Assembly: GCF_032854445.1 (NCBI RefSeq)
Contig: NC_088297.1
Location: 14,993,335-15,057,334 of the forward strand
Origin: Liolophura sinensis
Taxonomy: Eukaryota > Mollusca > Polyplacophora > Chitonida > Chitonidae
Direction: 5' to 3'
Length of the DNA: 64,000 bases
Position 1 is the first letter of the stretch. Each line of letters begins with the position of its first letter. Of the stretch, positions 12,401 through 21,372 are shown piece by piece. A program made the position numbers and the translations under genes. Below the pieces are notes generated by a model that was given only the letters and a program-made list of their open reading frames with translations, did no database searches and was not told the DNA's origin.

Positions 12401-15400
12401 GAAACTATTAAATATTGTCTGGGAAAATAGTTAGATTTATTCTTTTAGAATATTTTTCGTCCTAGTAAAATGTATTTAAAACTTTGCTTTCTACTGTGGC
12501 CTTGTCTTACCATACTGGGACCAATGATATCCCTTCAACATTTTGCCATTTGACACACACCCAGGTTGCTCTATTTCATCAATCATAATGCATCTTCATC
12601 TAGAGCTATGGATGCATTCAACAAATAGATCTTTTTCAAGCCAAAAATATTGCTGTAAAGTCACTGCTACCCTCTGGGTTCCAACATACCACCATAGGAT
12701 CCTATGTTTTAAATGCAGTGTTTTAAATAAAACTTTTAACTTGTCTTTTAACTTATCTTTTAACTGATACATACTTTATTTTAATGCTTTATTTGCCTTT
12801 AATGGTTGTGTGCCAGACTGTGCATCGACAAACCGAAAGATTTCTTCCTTAACATAACAACGAGTCATGAAGCCAACGTTTAGCAACAATGCCTTGTGAT
12901 AAACAATCGATGGGGTAATTCGGTTTTAGGGCTGTTGCTATTGTTTCATCTTTGATTAATGCCGACAGTGTTTTATATTCTGATAGAGGTCGTTACTTAC
13001 TGCTAGCGGATCCCTGTATAGTCACCTGGGGAGGCACACGCGCCTCACGGGCGAAAACCCGCGATCTGGTCCTCACATCCAGCTGTGTTTGGGAGCCACT
13101 GGAAGGATAATAGAAATATCATCGTCATTTTTGGTTGTCGTCGTCGTCAGACGCGTGCAGTCAAACTCACGACACAGTGATGTCGTGGTTACAGACGTGT
13201 ACTGGTATACAGCGTTGTATACCACAGTGATGTAGTGGTTGTAGACGTGAACTGGAATACTGAAGGCATAGTAATGTAGTGGTTACAGGCGTATACTGGT
13301 ATACTCACGACACAGCAATGTATTGTTTACAGACGCGTACTGGTGTACTCACGGCACACTGATGTAGTGGTTACAGACGCGAACTGGTATACTCCCCGCA
13401 CATTGATGTAGTGGTTACAGACGTGTAGTGGTATTCACAGCACACTGACGTAGTGGTTAAAGACTAGTACTGGTATACTCCCCGCACATTGATGTAGTGG
13501 TTACAGACTTGTACTGATGTACTCACGGTACACTGATGTAGTGGTTACAGACGCGAACTGGTAATATAGTGGTACTCATGGGACACTGATGTAGTGGTTA
13601 CAGACGTGAACTGGAATACTCAAGGCACAGTAATGTAGTGGTTACAGACTAGTACTGGTATACTCACGGCACGCTGATGTATTTGTTACAAACTTGTACT
13701 GGTATACTCACGACACAGTATTGTAGCGGTTGCATACGTACACTGGTATACTCACGGCACAGTAACGTAGTTGTTACGGAGATGGTATAGGCTACTCACG
13801 ACACAATTATGTAGTGGTTACAGTGTTGAACCGGTTTAGTCACGACTCAGTGACACTGATAAAGTGGTTACAAACCTTTAATGGTATACTCACTGCACGC
13901 TGATGTAATGATTACAGGCGTGTACTGGTATACTCACGAGACAATGATGAGGTGGTTACAGACCTGTACTGGTATACTCGCGGTAAATTGACGTGGTGGT
14001 TATAAACGTATACTGGTAAATTCACGGCACAGTGATGTAATAGTTACAGACGTGTATTGGTATACTCACGGCACAGTGATGTAACGGTTACAAACAGGCC
14101 CTATCTTCTCGGTTGCACTGCGGAAATTCAAGACCACATTGTATGAAAATGTTGACGTTTCAGGAAACAGTGGATTTGTTCCATTGAAGGGTTCTGCAAA
14201 GAGAAAGACATTTCTTAATTTTTCTTCAACTGGACTATGCGGTTTTCATACACTGGTTTATGCTTTTTGTACACTGCTTTACGCTTTTCATATACTGGTT
14301 TGTGTTCTTCACATGCTTCTTTACGCTTTTCATATACTGGTTTATGTTTTTGTATGCTGCTTTACGGTTTTTATACACTGGTTTGTGTTTTTTGCATACT
14401 GCTTTAAGCTTTTCATATACTGGTTTATGTTTTATGTGTATTGCTTTACAGTTTTCATATACTGGTTTATGTTTTGTGTGTACTGCTTTACAGTTTTCAT
14501 ATACTGGTTTATGTTTTTTGTGTACTGCTTTACAGTTTTCATATACTGGTTTCTGTTTTTTGTGTACTGCTTTACAGTTTTCATATACTGGTTTCTGTTT
14601 TTTGTGTACTGCTTTACAGTTTTCATATACTGGTTTCTGTTTTTTGTGTACTGCTTTTCAAAGTTTTTATATACTGGTTTCTGTTTTTTGTGTATTGCTT
14701 TACAGTTTTCATATACTGGTTTATGTTCTTCACATGCTGCTTTGTGGTTTTCATATACTGGTTCATGTTTTTTGTATGCTGCTTTACAGTTTACATATGC
14801 TTATTTTTCGTTCGTATACTGGAGTCATATCGTTGACATTTTATGGTTTTCACACGCTTTATGTACTTTATGATTTCCACGTGCTACTTTCCGGCTTTCA
14901 AAAATTTCTTTACGGTTTTCACAAGCTGCTATACGGTGTTCACAAATTGCTTTACGCTTTTCACATGCTACTTTACGGCTTTCACAAGCTACTTTGCGGT
15001 TTTCACATGCTGCTGGACTGTGTTCACAAGCTACTTTACGGTTTTCAAATGTTACATCTACTTTACGGTTATCACACGCTGCTTTACGGTTTTATGTGTT
15101 ACTTTGTTTACGGTTCTCACATACTGGTTTTCGGCTTTCACATCCAGGCTTACGGTTTTTATATGTTGATTTACCGTTTTCATATGTTCCTTTAACGGGT
15201 AACATGTGTTTCTTTGCGGTCATCATTCGCCGGTTTTCAATTTTCCTAAGTCGTATTACAATGTCCATAGCAGGTTTACGTTTTTATATACTGCTTTATG
15301 TTCTAGATTATATATACAGATAACGATTTAGATATGTTAATAACTGATAACTTTGTCACATCTGTTTGTAGGGAGGATGCACATGATATTGATGTGCTTG

Positions 15401-15793
15401 TTTACCGTGCAGAAGTGTTGGGAAGTAATAATATTAGCATACAGGCAATTGAAGATCGAACATTTAACTAATGGGTCTGGCAGCAACCTGTGGATGGTCG
15501 TGTGTTTCCCCTAGGCTTTGCCCACCATAACAGTGAAATATCCTTGAGTACGGCGTAAAACCCCAATCAAATTTTAAATAAATTTTACTAATGCAGTTAA
15601 ATAGTGCGAGCATTGAATTACAGTGAGTGTCAAGTTAAATATATCGCTGTCAACCTCATAATGAATAGTCAATTTGAAAACAGAAACTGTTACTTTCTAA
15701 TTAGGAAATCTGAATGGAAAGTCTCCTACCTCGCTGTCCACTAGCACAGAAGATGGCGATCGCCAGTACGAGGACTTGGAGAGCCACGGCCAT
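287..15793 (-). CDS. Gene A: paralogue of gene B, tandem PEBP-like / methionine-rich protein (3' end outside window)
   Basis: Thirteen exons are visible: 15730-15793, 14070-14193, 13001-13098, 11900-12000, 11054-11220, 9864-10024, 8492-8603, 7967-8079, 6420-6677, 4970-5136, 3479-3619, 1336-1587, 287-454. The last ends in phase 1 and the gene continues past the left edge. The order is signal peptide, PEBP-like module 1 (exons 2-6), module 2 (exons 7-10), Cys linker (exon 11) and Met/Lys/Glu-rich tail (exons 12-13). Exons correspond one to one with gene B except that exons 4 and 5 together equal gene B exon 4. Apparent indels in exons 9 and 10 break the frame as assembled: either sequencing errors, since all fall in homopolymer runs, or decay into a pseudogene. 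Intact splice sites and conserved protein on both sides of the breaks favour errors. Confidence 0.78.
480..832 (-). mobile_element. SINE family 2 (tRNA-derived head, about 350 bases)
   Basis: On the minus strand it starts with a tRNA-like head GCCCCGATAATACAG...GTAGAGCGTCCG and GGTCGAGTC, and ends in the block whose plus-strand form is GGGGTCTAACGTCGTACT with GAGTGAG repeats. It matches copies at 57388-57740, 51441-51667 and, in part, 4507-4708. Confidence 0.75.
840..1195. repeat. Degenerate tetranucleotide array (TGAT/TGAC)n
   Basis: Repeated TGATTGATTGA and GACTGACTGA words with many substitutions, interrupted around 1000-1060. It lies in the intron between gene A exons 12 and 13. No coding signal is seen. 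Confidence 0.7.
1336..1587 (-). CDS. Gene A exon 12: Met/Lys/Glu-rich coiled-coil exon
   Basis: 252 bases, phase 1 to 1, acceptor AATTTCAG, donor G|GTAGCC. It encodes FSQDKPYEMEEMKEKM, a long Glu/Lys/Met helix, and GEKMDDMGDKKDGEDE. It is likely coiled coil. Antisense frames are open but non-coding. Confidence 0.8.
1727..3147. repeat. 84-base satellite array, about 17 copies
   Basis: The unit contains AACCTTTGGAAAGTTACT, GGGTCATGGTGATAACAGG and CCAGTAAGGAAACCGAAATG, and copies are more than about 90% alike by eye. Because 84 is 28 codons, frames stay open through many units (for example 2207-3166 on plus), but the frame follows the repeat, has no start context and sits inside a gene A intron. 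Confidence 0.92.
3479..3619 (-). CDS. Gene A exon 11: Cys-containing helical linker
   Basis: 141 bases, symmetric phase 1, as in gene B exon 10. It encodes GKMLGQCLPKFTTWK, a Lys/Glu helix and MKDMCPELDKD. The donor T|GTGAGT is identical in form to that of gene B. Confidence 0.83.
4141..4320. repeat. 31-base tandem repeat, about 6 copies
   Basis: Repeats of TGTGACTCATGACATTTAGG plus GTGTTAGTTTTT, with single-base variants, in the intron between gene A exons 10 and 11. Confidence 0.9.
4507..4806 (-). mobile_element. Chimeric SINE: family 2 body joined to family 1 head
   Basis: Positions 4507-4708 match the body of family 2 (with an internal deletion). At 4709 the sequence switches to the family 1 head, with GAAGCCAGCATGAGCTGG and GAACTCACAGCGACCGC, ending near 4806. 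It lies in a gene A intron. Confidence 0.6.
4850..4910. repeat. G-rich tract (GGGGTT/GGAG runs)
   Basis: Plus-strand runs of GGGGTTGGGGTTGGAGTTGGAG followed by GGGGGGGG, just past gene A exon 10 in the intron. It has potential to form a G-quadruplex on the non-template strand. Confidence 0.6.
4970..5136 (-). CDS. Gene A exon 10: C-terminal part of PEBP-like module 2 (apparent indels)
   Basis: The acceptor is TTTTACAG and the donor AAG|GTATTT; 167 bases, as in gene B exon 9. It starts RCSFNIAK, then an extra A in a run of five at about 5108-5112 moves the match to another frame: ENELMLAGAQTFKVAADPYT aligns with KGLKLVGALPFQVKADPVS. A base appears to be missing again near the donor, restoring total length. 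Read literally, the exon hits a stop. An ATG in this exon (AAAAATGG context) could be mistaken for a start. Confidence 0.7.
5215..5345 (+). mobile_element. SINE family 3 fragment (tRNA-like B box)
   Basis: CGCAGGTTCGAATCCAGCTC is a B-box-like sequence, followed by GGCTGCGGTTTTAA. The same body is found at 18480-18615 and 22770-22930. The 5' part is missing. Confidence 0.5.
5591..5718. mobile_element. Short MITE-like inverted-repeat element
   Basis: It starts GGGCTGGTTTCATGAAGC and ends with the near reverse complement (GAGTTTCATGGAACCGGCCC). Inner arms TTGCCCTTAGCTAAG and TAGTTAAGGGCAA also pair. It is 128 bases, non-coding, in the intron between gene A exons 9 and 10. Confidence 0.7.
6420..6677 (-). 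CDS. Gene A exon 9: PEBP-like core of module 2 (apparent 1-base deletion)
   Basis: The acceptor is CTTTGCAG and the donor G|GTAATT. DWFTLAYVSQVTDWP, LLWLVTNIHGGDVSNG, PYLPAMPS and EEAFLLFKQ follow the PEBP core. At about 6459-6460 the frame must slip by one (a CC where CCC is expected) for the end to read ADYSESDCELQF, the equivalent of SEYAKDTPCHYQF in gene B, and for the phase 2 junction to hold. Confidence 0.8.
7091..7690. repeat. (GACT)n microsatellite block, about 600 bases
   Basis: Long pure GACT runs alternate with GACTGTCTTACT and GACTGGCTGTCTTA variants, giving a higher-order pattern. It lies in the intron between gene A exons 8 and 9. Confidence 0.95.
7700..7905. repeat. Possible old SINE remnant
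   Basis: Contains AATAAACCACCGACCTTCGTCAAG, resembling the AAACCACCGACCTCTGGTGAG block of the element at 25720-26045, and a tRNA-like GAGAGTTCGATTCGGAGC. Degenerate. Confidence 0.35.
7967..8079 (-). CDS. Gene A exon 8: PEBP-like module 2, second exon
   Basis: The acceptor is GTGGCCAG and the donor G|GTAAAA, phases 2 to 1. It encodes EDKVEITAGTGKPVPARKTR, then IPWVWYHTMDGDESWK, matching the start of gene B exon 7 but without the GDKM array. Confidence 0.76.
8492..8603 (-). CDS. Gene A exon 7: start of PEBP-like module 2
   Basis: The acceptor is ATCGCAG and the donor AA|GTACGT, phases 1 to 2. ANVLIGDKADQLKLGVMAKF and DPVCGRVFHYK match gene B exon 6. Confidence 0.82.
8724..8976. mobile_element. 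MITE with about 65-base terminal inverted repeats
   Basis: The left end AAATTAATCTGTTAATTTT..TAGTCTGTTGTCTGAG pairs with the right end read backwards (AATTAATCTGTTAATTTTAA, GTCTATTGTCCGAG). It has no coding capacity. It sits in the gene A intron homologous to the gene B intron that holds a relative at 47105-47330. Confidence 0.75.
9864..10024 (-). CDS. Gene A exon 6: C-terminal part of PEBP-like module 1
   Basis: The acceptor is CCTTACAG and the donor G|GTAAGG, phases 2 to 1. RCSFRIEDFVANKSLTLAFA, then GYFLVATDQY, match the PEBP C-terminal pattern and gene B exon 5. Confidence 0.82.
10634..10888 (+). mobile_element. SINE family 1, nearly full length
   Basis: A tRNA-like A-box region (ACTTAGTGGTTAGTTTGCG) and B box (GAGTTCAAGTCCAGCGC), the conserved body CCATAATGCTGGAAATATTC, and an (ACAAATAAAT) tail. 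It lies in the intron between gene A exons 5 and 6. Confidence 0.8.
10970..11032. repeat. A-rich (AAC/AAAC)n tract
   Basis: A run of AACAACAAC and AAACAAAAACA words directly downstream of gene A exon 5 in its intron. Confidence 0.8.
11054..11220 (-). CDS. Gene A exon 5: second half of PEBP-like core, module 1
   Basis: The acceptor is TTTAAG (weak pyrimidine tract) and the donor AG|GTAAGA, phases 0 to 2. It encodes FVPFLPVTSEDQIVLVMLYT and ends RFVDNECDLGAGR, matching HHPVVPENITSGIHVLVY and ECGLGLR in gene B. Confidence 0.76.
11400..11830. repeat. Degenerate tandem repeat of about 40 bases
   Basis: Recurring ACTGATTGAGACATTGGCTGATAGGC words with decreasing similarity to the right. It lies in the extra phase 0 intron that gene A has within its module 1 core. 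Confidence 0.7.
11900..12000 (-). CDS. Gene A exon 4: first half of PEBP-like core, module 1
   Basis: The acceptor is GTTTTCAG and the donor CAG|GTGAGA, phases 1 to 0. It encodes QLFTLILASQPEEE, then RPFVHYIQTDVQ, aligning with KLYTYLVVDQS and RPFVQELRVNVR of gene B exon 4. The phase 0 intron after it is absent from gene B. Confidence 0.78.
13001..13098 (-). CDS. Gene A exon 3: PEBP-like module 1, second exon
   Basis: The acceptor is CCTTCCAG and the donor A|GTAAGT, phases 2 to 1. It ends ARVPPQVTIQGSAS, matching gene B exon 3. It lies just past the far end of the exon-2-derived array. Confidence 0.75.
13110..14069. repeat. 44-base minisatellite derived from the end of gene A exon 2
   Basis: About 21 units. 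On the minus strand each is close to the last 25 or so bases of exon 2 (coding VCNRYITVP), the splice donor GTGAGTATACC and a spacer. It directly abuts the true donor at 14069. Many units keep GTGAGT; others carry GCGAGT or ATGAGT. Confidence 0.9.
14070..14193 (-). CDS. Gene A exon 2: start of PEBP-like module 1
   Basis: The acceptor is CTTTGCAG and the donor CC|GTGAGT, phases 1 to 2. NPLFPE and FRSATEKIGPVCNRYITV match gene B exon 2. The last 25 or so exon bases plus the donor are multiplied as a 44-base minisatellite in the following intron. Confidence 0.78.
14240..15300. repeat. 42-base minisatellite grading into a 24-base repeat
   Basis: From 14240 to about 14810 the units read GCTTTACAGTTTTCATATAC, TGGTTTATG and a T-rich end. 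From about 14880 shorter units read TTTACGGTTTTCACAAGCTAC. Because 42 and 24 are multiples of 3, long plus-strand frames appear; these are not genes. It lies in intron 1 of gene A. Confidence 0.9.
15480..15587 (+). mobile_element. SINE family 1, 3' fragment
   Basis: Contains CAACCTGTGGATGGTCGTG, CCTTGAGTACGGCGTAAAAC and a TTAAATAAAT tail; the tRNA-like head is missing. Confidence 0.7.
15730..15793 (-). CDS. Gene A exon 1: start codon and signal peptide
   Basis: The ATG at 15793 opens MAVALQVLVLAIAIFCASGQ, a textbook signal peptide with likely cleavage near CASG. The donor is G|GTAGGA, phase 1. Coding length and phase equal exon 1 of gene B. Confidence 0.82.
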
Positions 15794-15960
15794 TTTGGAT
15801 CTGTCTACAGGGCTGGGGTAATCACCCTGGTACTGTATGCAGGGACCGCCAAGAAATGGATCGACTGTAAAGCACACGCCCCCACCTTATGAATATCCAA
15901 CACCCGTGATTGGCGTGTGCCGATGAACGCTTTTTAGACCCTGATGTGAAAGGAGTGCGG
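15794..15960 (-). promoter_or_regulatory. Probable 5' UTR and proximal promoter of gene A
   Basis: Immediately upstream of the gene A start on the minus strand. It holds GGTGGGGGCGTGTGC and CACACGCCAATCACGGGTG, GC/CACCC-like boxes, and a weak TATA-like TATTCATAAGG. Gene B has GGCGTGGCC and GTGGGTGTGTC in the same place. Function is inferred only from position. Confidence 0.3.
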
Positions 15961-16724
15961 ATTGGTAAGGCGCATTAGAGTGCAAATATGGTCCTTGAGA
16001 ACAGAATATAAAAGAGCGTTTTCAGACCTCGTAGACCCAAGATTAAATATGTCAGTCGATATTTACGTATATGTATCTAGTAAGTTACACTGAATGACAC
16101 ATTCGAACTGGAAAAAAATCTGTGTTTCAAACAAAATGTGAAGATAAACGAGACAAAGGTTTATTCCATAGCTATACTTGATCCACGTTTGACCGTATTT
16201 TATTTTTTTTTTTCACCTTCTTGTATACTATGGTAGTACGCTCTTATACTGACGCCGTGCTTTTGTCAGCGCGTAGTAAGGATTCAATGGATTTTCCCGT
16301 TTAGGTGTATAATATGCGCGGAACAAAACCTTATGGGCTTCTTAATACCATACCCCATATAAACCGGTGACCACCATATCAGCCACAGTTTACAAGTTAC
16401 AGTGGTTTAAGGTGTATTACTCCGGGGTTCAATCCCGGGGTGTGACATGGATTTGTTTTTATTCCCCAGTTTGATTGTTGGTTGGACTTTGGTGATAAAC
16501 GCTCTATGCTCATGCGGCGTTTTCTGTAGTCGTAGGTTTGCTAAAACTACTTGTATGGAAATGTTACAATGTCACACGTGGGAAATTTCGTATGCAAATT
16601 GCTAAATATCCGTGATTCATCCGATCTGATCATTCCAGTATCGGCCACCCATAAAGTGCACCACAATTGTTTAAAAGAAAAATCCTGACTATATAAAATA
16701 CTACATTACCACATGCTAAGTATT

Positions 16725-16886
16725 TATTTATTTATTTATTTATTTATTCATTTATTAATTTGATTGGGGTTTTACGCCGTACTCATGAATATTTCACTTA
16801 TACGACGGAGGCCAGCATTATGGTGGGAGGAAACCCACGGCCCACGACCGGGAAAACCCACGACCATCCGCAGGTTGCTGTTAGAC
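16725..16886 (-). mobile_element. SINE family 1, head-less copy in duplicated segment 1
   Basis: A (TTTA)n stretch on plus equals the tail on minus, followed by TTTACGCCGTACTC, TTCACTTATACGACGG and the GGAAACCCACG body, cut off near 16886. Absent from duplicated segment 2. Confidence 0.75.
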
Positions 16887-17797
16887 CGCTACAGAAAATC
16901 TAGATACTACATGAGGTGTATCTCGCGGAAGTATACACGTATACCAAATCCGAAATGGAAACAACAACCCCAACGAGACCACTCATTGGGAAATACTTGC
17001 CTTCCACCAGTAAGGCATACACTTTAATCTTGCGATTATCGACTTTACGGACTACGAATGGTATAGGAATGTCGGACTTGACGCTTATATTGTTAAGTTT
17101 GAGTAATTCCAGACCAGTGACGTGTAATATTTGCAAGTAACGAAGTAAATCCTCTTTTTAACCTATTTCTGCGTGAGCCAATGCGCAAGGGCAAGCGCAT
17201 TTACATGAACAGGTAAATTGACAATAGGCCATTTACTTGATATCACACTGTCGTTTCTGCTCTGGTTTTATTCTCTGTGCTGTGAGTACTATATTTAATG
17301 TTCTTGGAAATCCCAAGGTATGTTCCCGGCGATTGCGTGAAATCAGCATTCAAATCGTGTTCCATGCTAGAATATAAGTTGTCTACAACAAAATATATGT
17401 GTCTCTTTTGCGCTTTGACCAACATGGTATAAGTTGTGAAATAATGAGTTCGGCGTTAAATATAAGTCAAATAATAAGAATACCTCCGAGAGTGTAAATA
17501 CTGTTAAATGTGCAAACTCCCTCACTACAGAAAACACTCTGTATACATCTCCTCTCTCAGTGGTATGAAATAGAAACCCTGAATTCTAATTCCGGTCCGG
17601 ATCATTACGGATAACTCCGGTTCTTAGCGCAAGGTCTAGCTGTGCATAAAATTTTAAACAAATCCATGCATAATTTTTTCCGTGGACTTGCTGACAGACA
17701 AACAAATAGACGACAGCAAAGTGACAACCCACCTGGCAGAGGTAAATATACTTCAAAAGTATAAGGACGGTCAAGAAGCTGACAGACTACAGGCATT

Positions 17798-17984
17798 GAT
17801 TTATTTATTTTTACTATTTATTTATTTGATTGGTGCTTTGCACCGTACTCAATGATATTTCCCTTATTAGACGGCGGCCAGCATTATAGTGTAAGGAAAT
17901 CGGACAGAGCCCGGAGAAATCCAAGACAATCTGTAGTTTCCTGGCAGACCATCCCAGCACGTTAAGCACTAGGCCACGGAGGCC
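17798..17984 (-). mobile_element. SINE family 1 in duplicated segment 1 (internal deletion)
   Basis: Tail, TTGCACCGTACTC, GACGGCGGCCAGCATTA and ACTAGGCCACGGAGGCC are present, but the B-box region is deleted. The same insertion, with that region present, is at 22092-22352, so it predates the segmental duplication. Confidence 0.72.
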
Positions 17985-18479
17985 TCGTTTACATGTGTTG
18001 ATGGTTACCTGACAAGAACAGTGCACTTGAAGGGGGACAAGTGAACCTTACGGTGTGAATTTCATGAGCAAAACACATATCGTATATCATGAACTGCGCT
18101 CAGGTGAATTGAGAAACCGTGACGCATGAGCTCGGGACGTGAAATGTATACGTTAAGATTTGTTTATAATCTTTTAGAGTTTTAATACCCATAGTGTGTC
18201 CAGCGTTGGCTTTTTTTGAACACGCATGGGAAAGCCGTCAGTTTAAACGCATGATTGGAACTGAATCGATGGTAGTTGGCCTACTTCTTGTATGAGCTCA
18301 TGTACTGTTATTGTAATGGACGAAGTGGAAAGGCTAAAAATGCGATTGGGAAATATCTCAAGGCCTGGTACAGTATTTCTTTCTTTGTCTGTAATTGTAC
18401 TTCAGTTCACTTGGAAGGCCTTGATTGACGCATACAGCTAAATGGTGCTTATGCTGCAGCCAACATAGCTCTGGCCATT

Positions 18480-18620
18480 GAGGTTTCAAGTTCGATCCCA
18501 TGCACGGCTGGTTCGGCTGCGGCTTTAATTGAAGACGTTTGTGAAATGGATGGTTGTTTCCTACTGGGAATCACGGTCATATTATCAAAGAAATAATTCA
18601 GCACAGAGTAAAAATTAACC
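18480..18620 (+). mobile_element. SINE family 3 in duplicated segment 1
   Basis: CAAGTTCGATCCCATGCACG is B-box-like, followed by GGTTCGGCTGCGGCTTTAA and ATTATCAAAGAAATAATTC. The paralogous copy is at 22770-22930. Confidence 0.5.
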
Positions 18621-19179
18621 TTCTAACACACTATATAAATAAGCAATTCACTCAATGTAAAATGTGAGTTTTTACCCATGCACAGCTTTGAATGTCTGTC
18701 CCAAACAACTGTGGGAACAAACATAGAAGCAAGGATCTCAGTAAGTGGAATATTGAAACTAGTTTTGCGGCCTAGAATCTAGTTGCTCCACTGAAGAGCT
18801 TAGCATCGTAAATAAGCAAGTATCTTCGAAGAAATTCATTTTCAATATTTCGATTTAATTAAATCATCATTGTCATTATCAGGAGGAATGTAATTTTATA
18901 TAGATTGATAAATGGTGGTGACGCAAATTAAGTCAAGCTACTGAGATCGTCAAAATGAATAAATTCGAATTACTTTGCTTATTTATTTCCCAGCTTGGTG
19001 TCACGGTGTTTCTCGGTATGTTTTCTTCAGTGTAACTGAGAGATCAATACATTTCCTTACGCTGGTTTGTCCAGATAAGAAAAATGCCAAGAAACACTGC
19101 CTCATTTCGTTTGTCGCAATTCTTTCATCGAAGAAATTATGTTATTGAGCAAAAATGCAGAAAATCAAGCCAGTGAGTC

Positions 19180-20480
19180 AACCATTAAATCAGAAAGTCA
19201 AGCGTGACGAATTGTACCAATAGTTGTCATAAAGGCAGAAAACTGAATCAGTAAATCAGGCATAAGGGCGGAGAGTTGTAAGAGTAAGTTAGCCATAAAG
19301 ACAGAGAATTGAACAAATAGGTCAGTTAAAAAGGTAGAGAAGGCCATAAACTGTACCATTAGATTGGTTAAAAAGGCAGAGAACTGTACCAGTAGGTTTT
19401 TTTGAAAAGGCTGGTAATTATATCAGTACGTCAGCCAAAATAGGCAGAGAATTGCAATAAAGGGCTATAAAGTGAGAGAATTGCACCGGTAGTTCTCTCA
19501 CAAAGACACAGATGTGTACAAGCGGTTCTCTCATAAAGGCCCAGATGTGTACGAGTAGCTCTCTCATAAAGACACCGATGTGCACAAGTAGTTCTCTGAT
19601 AAAGGCACAGAAGTGTACAAGTAGCTCTCCCATAAAGTCAGAGATGTGCACAAGTAGTTCTCTCATACAGGCACAGAAGTGTACAAGTAGCTCTCCCATA
19701 AAGGCGGAGTTGTGTGCCAGTAGATTAGCCGGAAAGGCAGAGAATTGTACCAGGAGTCCAGAGAATTGCACTACTAATTCCACCAAGAACACAACAGGAA
19801 AGGCAGAGAATAGTACCAGCAGGTCAGTCATAAATGCAAAGAATTGAATCCGTAGGTCAGTCATAAAGTCAGAGAATTGCACCTGTAGATCAACTGTACC
19901 GTTAGTTCTCCCATAAAGACAGAAAATAGTACAAGTTGGTTAGCCATGAAGTCAGAGAATTGCACCTATAATTGACCGATAAAGACAGAGAATAGTGTCA
20001 GTTGGTTAGCCATAGGGTCAGAGAATTGTAACGGTAGTTCTCCGATAAAAACAGGGAATAGTACCAGTTGGTTACCCATAAAGTCAGAGAACTGTACCAG
20101 TAGATCAGTCCTAGAGTCAGAGAATTTTACCGGTAGTTCTCCATAAAGACAGAGAATAAAACCAGTTGGTTAGCCATAAAGTCAGAGAATTGCACTGGTA
20201 GTTCTCCCATAGAGACAGAGAATAGTACCAGTTGGTTAGGCATAAAGTCAGAGAATGGCACCGGTAGCTCTCCAATAAAGACAGAGAATATTGCCAGTTG
20301 GTTAGCCATAAAGTCAGAGAAGTATACCAGTAGGTCAGTCATAGATTCAGAGAATTGTACCGGTAGTTCTCCCATGAAGACAGAGAACTGTGCCAATAGT
20401 TTAGCCACAAAGGCAGGGAATTGTACCTGTAGAATCAGATAACTGCACCAACAGGTCAATCATATAGGTAGACAATTTCA
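19180..20480. repeat. 33-base minisatellite, copy 1 (about 39 units)
   Basis: Units such as CATAAAGTCAGAGAATTGTA with CCAGTAGGTCAGT or CCGGTAGTTCTCC. The 33-base period keeps frames open on both strands, giving spurious reading frames. The same family is at 23700-24660. Confidence 0.9.
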
Positions 20481-21084
20481 ATTTAAGCCCTTAAAAAATG
20501 CAATGCTGTGTATTTGCCTTGAGGAGAATCTTAAGACAAAGTTAGAGGTTAGGGGTTGCTCGGATTGCAACCTTACGCAAGTCATTTGATCCTGAGGTTA
20601 ACTCTATGTTGGGAGAGAATGTCAATAGGGCCTATACCCTGGATAAAGCAAAACAGTTCTCAAAATGTCCTAAGCTACTTGAATGTCAAAGTAGTTCACG
20701 CACCAAACAGCGCACGGTTAAATGACTCATTTCACGTTTTTGAGACATTAAGCCCAAGCAGGCTTAATAGGCGAGCTAGTAAAAAATTCTGTGTTTTGAA
20801 AAACATGACGGGATAAAAGGGTTTATTCCATTGCTATGTTTGACCCACTTTCGACCGTGTTTATTTTTTTCACCTCCTTATATGCTAGAGTGGAAGCGCT
20901 CTTATACTGACGCCGTGCTTTTTTCAGCGCTTAGTAAGGATTGAATGGATTTTCTCGTTTAGGTGTATAATATGCTCGAAACAAACCTTAGAGGTTATAA
21001 TATGGGCTTCTTAACACTATATCCCATATAAACGCGCGACCGTCATATCAGTCACAGTTTACAGTGCACTAAAATGGACAGAAA

Positions 21085-21240
21085 TCAATAATAATAATAA
21101 TTATTATTATTATTATTATAGTGTATTAATTAGTGTTAAAATGAATGAATCTAAATACTATAATAATAATTTGATATTATAATAGTAAAAGTAATAATAA
21201 TAATTATTATTATTATTATTATTATTATAATTACAAACAT
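21085..21240. repeat. (TAA/TTA)n microsatellites
   Basis: Two blocks of AATAATAATAATTATTATTATT, self-complementary, found only in duplicated segment 2. Confidence 0.9.
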
Positions 21241-21287
21241 TAATTAAATAATACAAACATTCAATCGATGATTTCTTATGGACCGGA

Positions 21288-21372
21288 ACGTATCACAGTG
21301 GTTTAAGGCGTGTTACTCCCCTGTCGAGCTCTGGCACAAGGCACAGTTCAAACCCAAGGGCTGACATGGATT
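21288..21372 (+). mobile_element. tRNA-like SINE head
   Basis: GTGGTTTAAGGCGTGTTACTC resembles an A box and CAGTTCAAACCCAAGG a B box, spaced as in tRNA-derived SINEs. A shortened counterpart is at 16400-16450 in segment 1. It is too degenerate for a functional tRNA. Confidence 0.4.

Larger units (their letters stand above)
16114..20745. repeat. Segmental tandem duplication, copy 1
   Basis: Matches 20781-25345 in order: TACTGACGCCGTGCTTTT with TTTAGGTGTATAATATG near the start, an AATTCCGGTC block, an old SINE, ATCATGAACTGCGCTCA, CACAGCTTTGAAT, AACTGAGAGATC, the 33-base minisatellite and an AATGCTGTGT tail. Divergence is considerable. No gene is seen in either copy. Confidence 0.82.

Noticed and set aside
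14139..15195. Two overlapping plus-strand frames of 244 and 311 codons, Phe/Tyr/Val-rich
   Set aside because: A 42-base minisatellite open in several frames at once; all follow the repeat, with no start or splice context.
19418..20459. Minus-strand frames of 154 and 110 codons with repeating QFSDFM-like words
   Set aside because: 33-base minisatellite artefacts, open on both strands.
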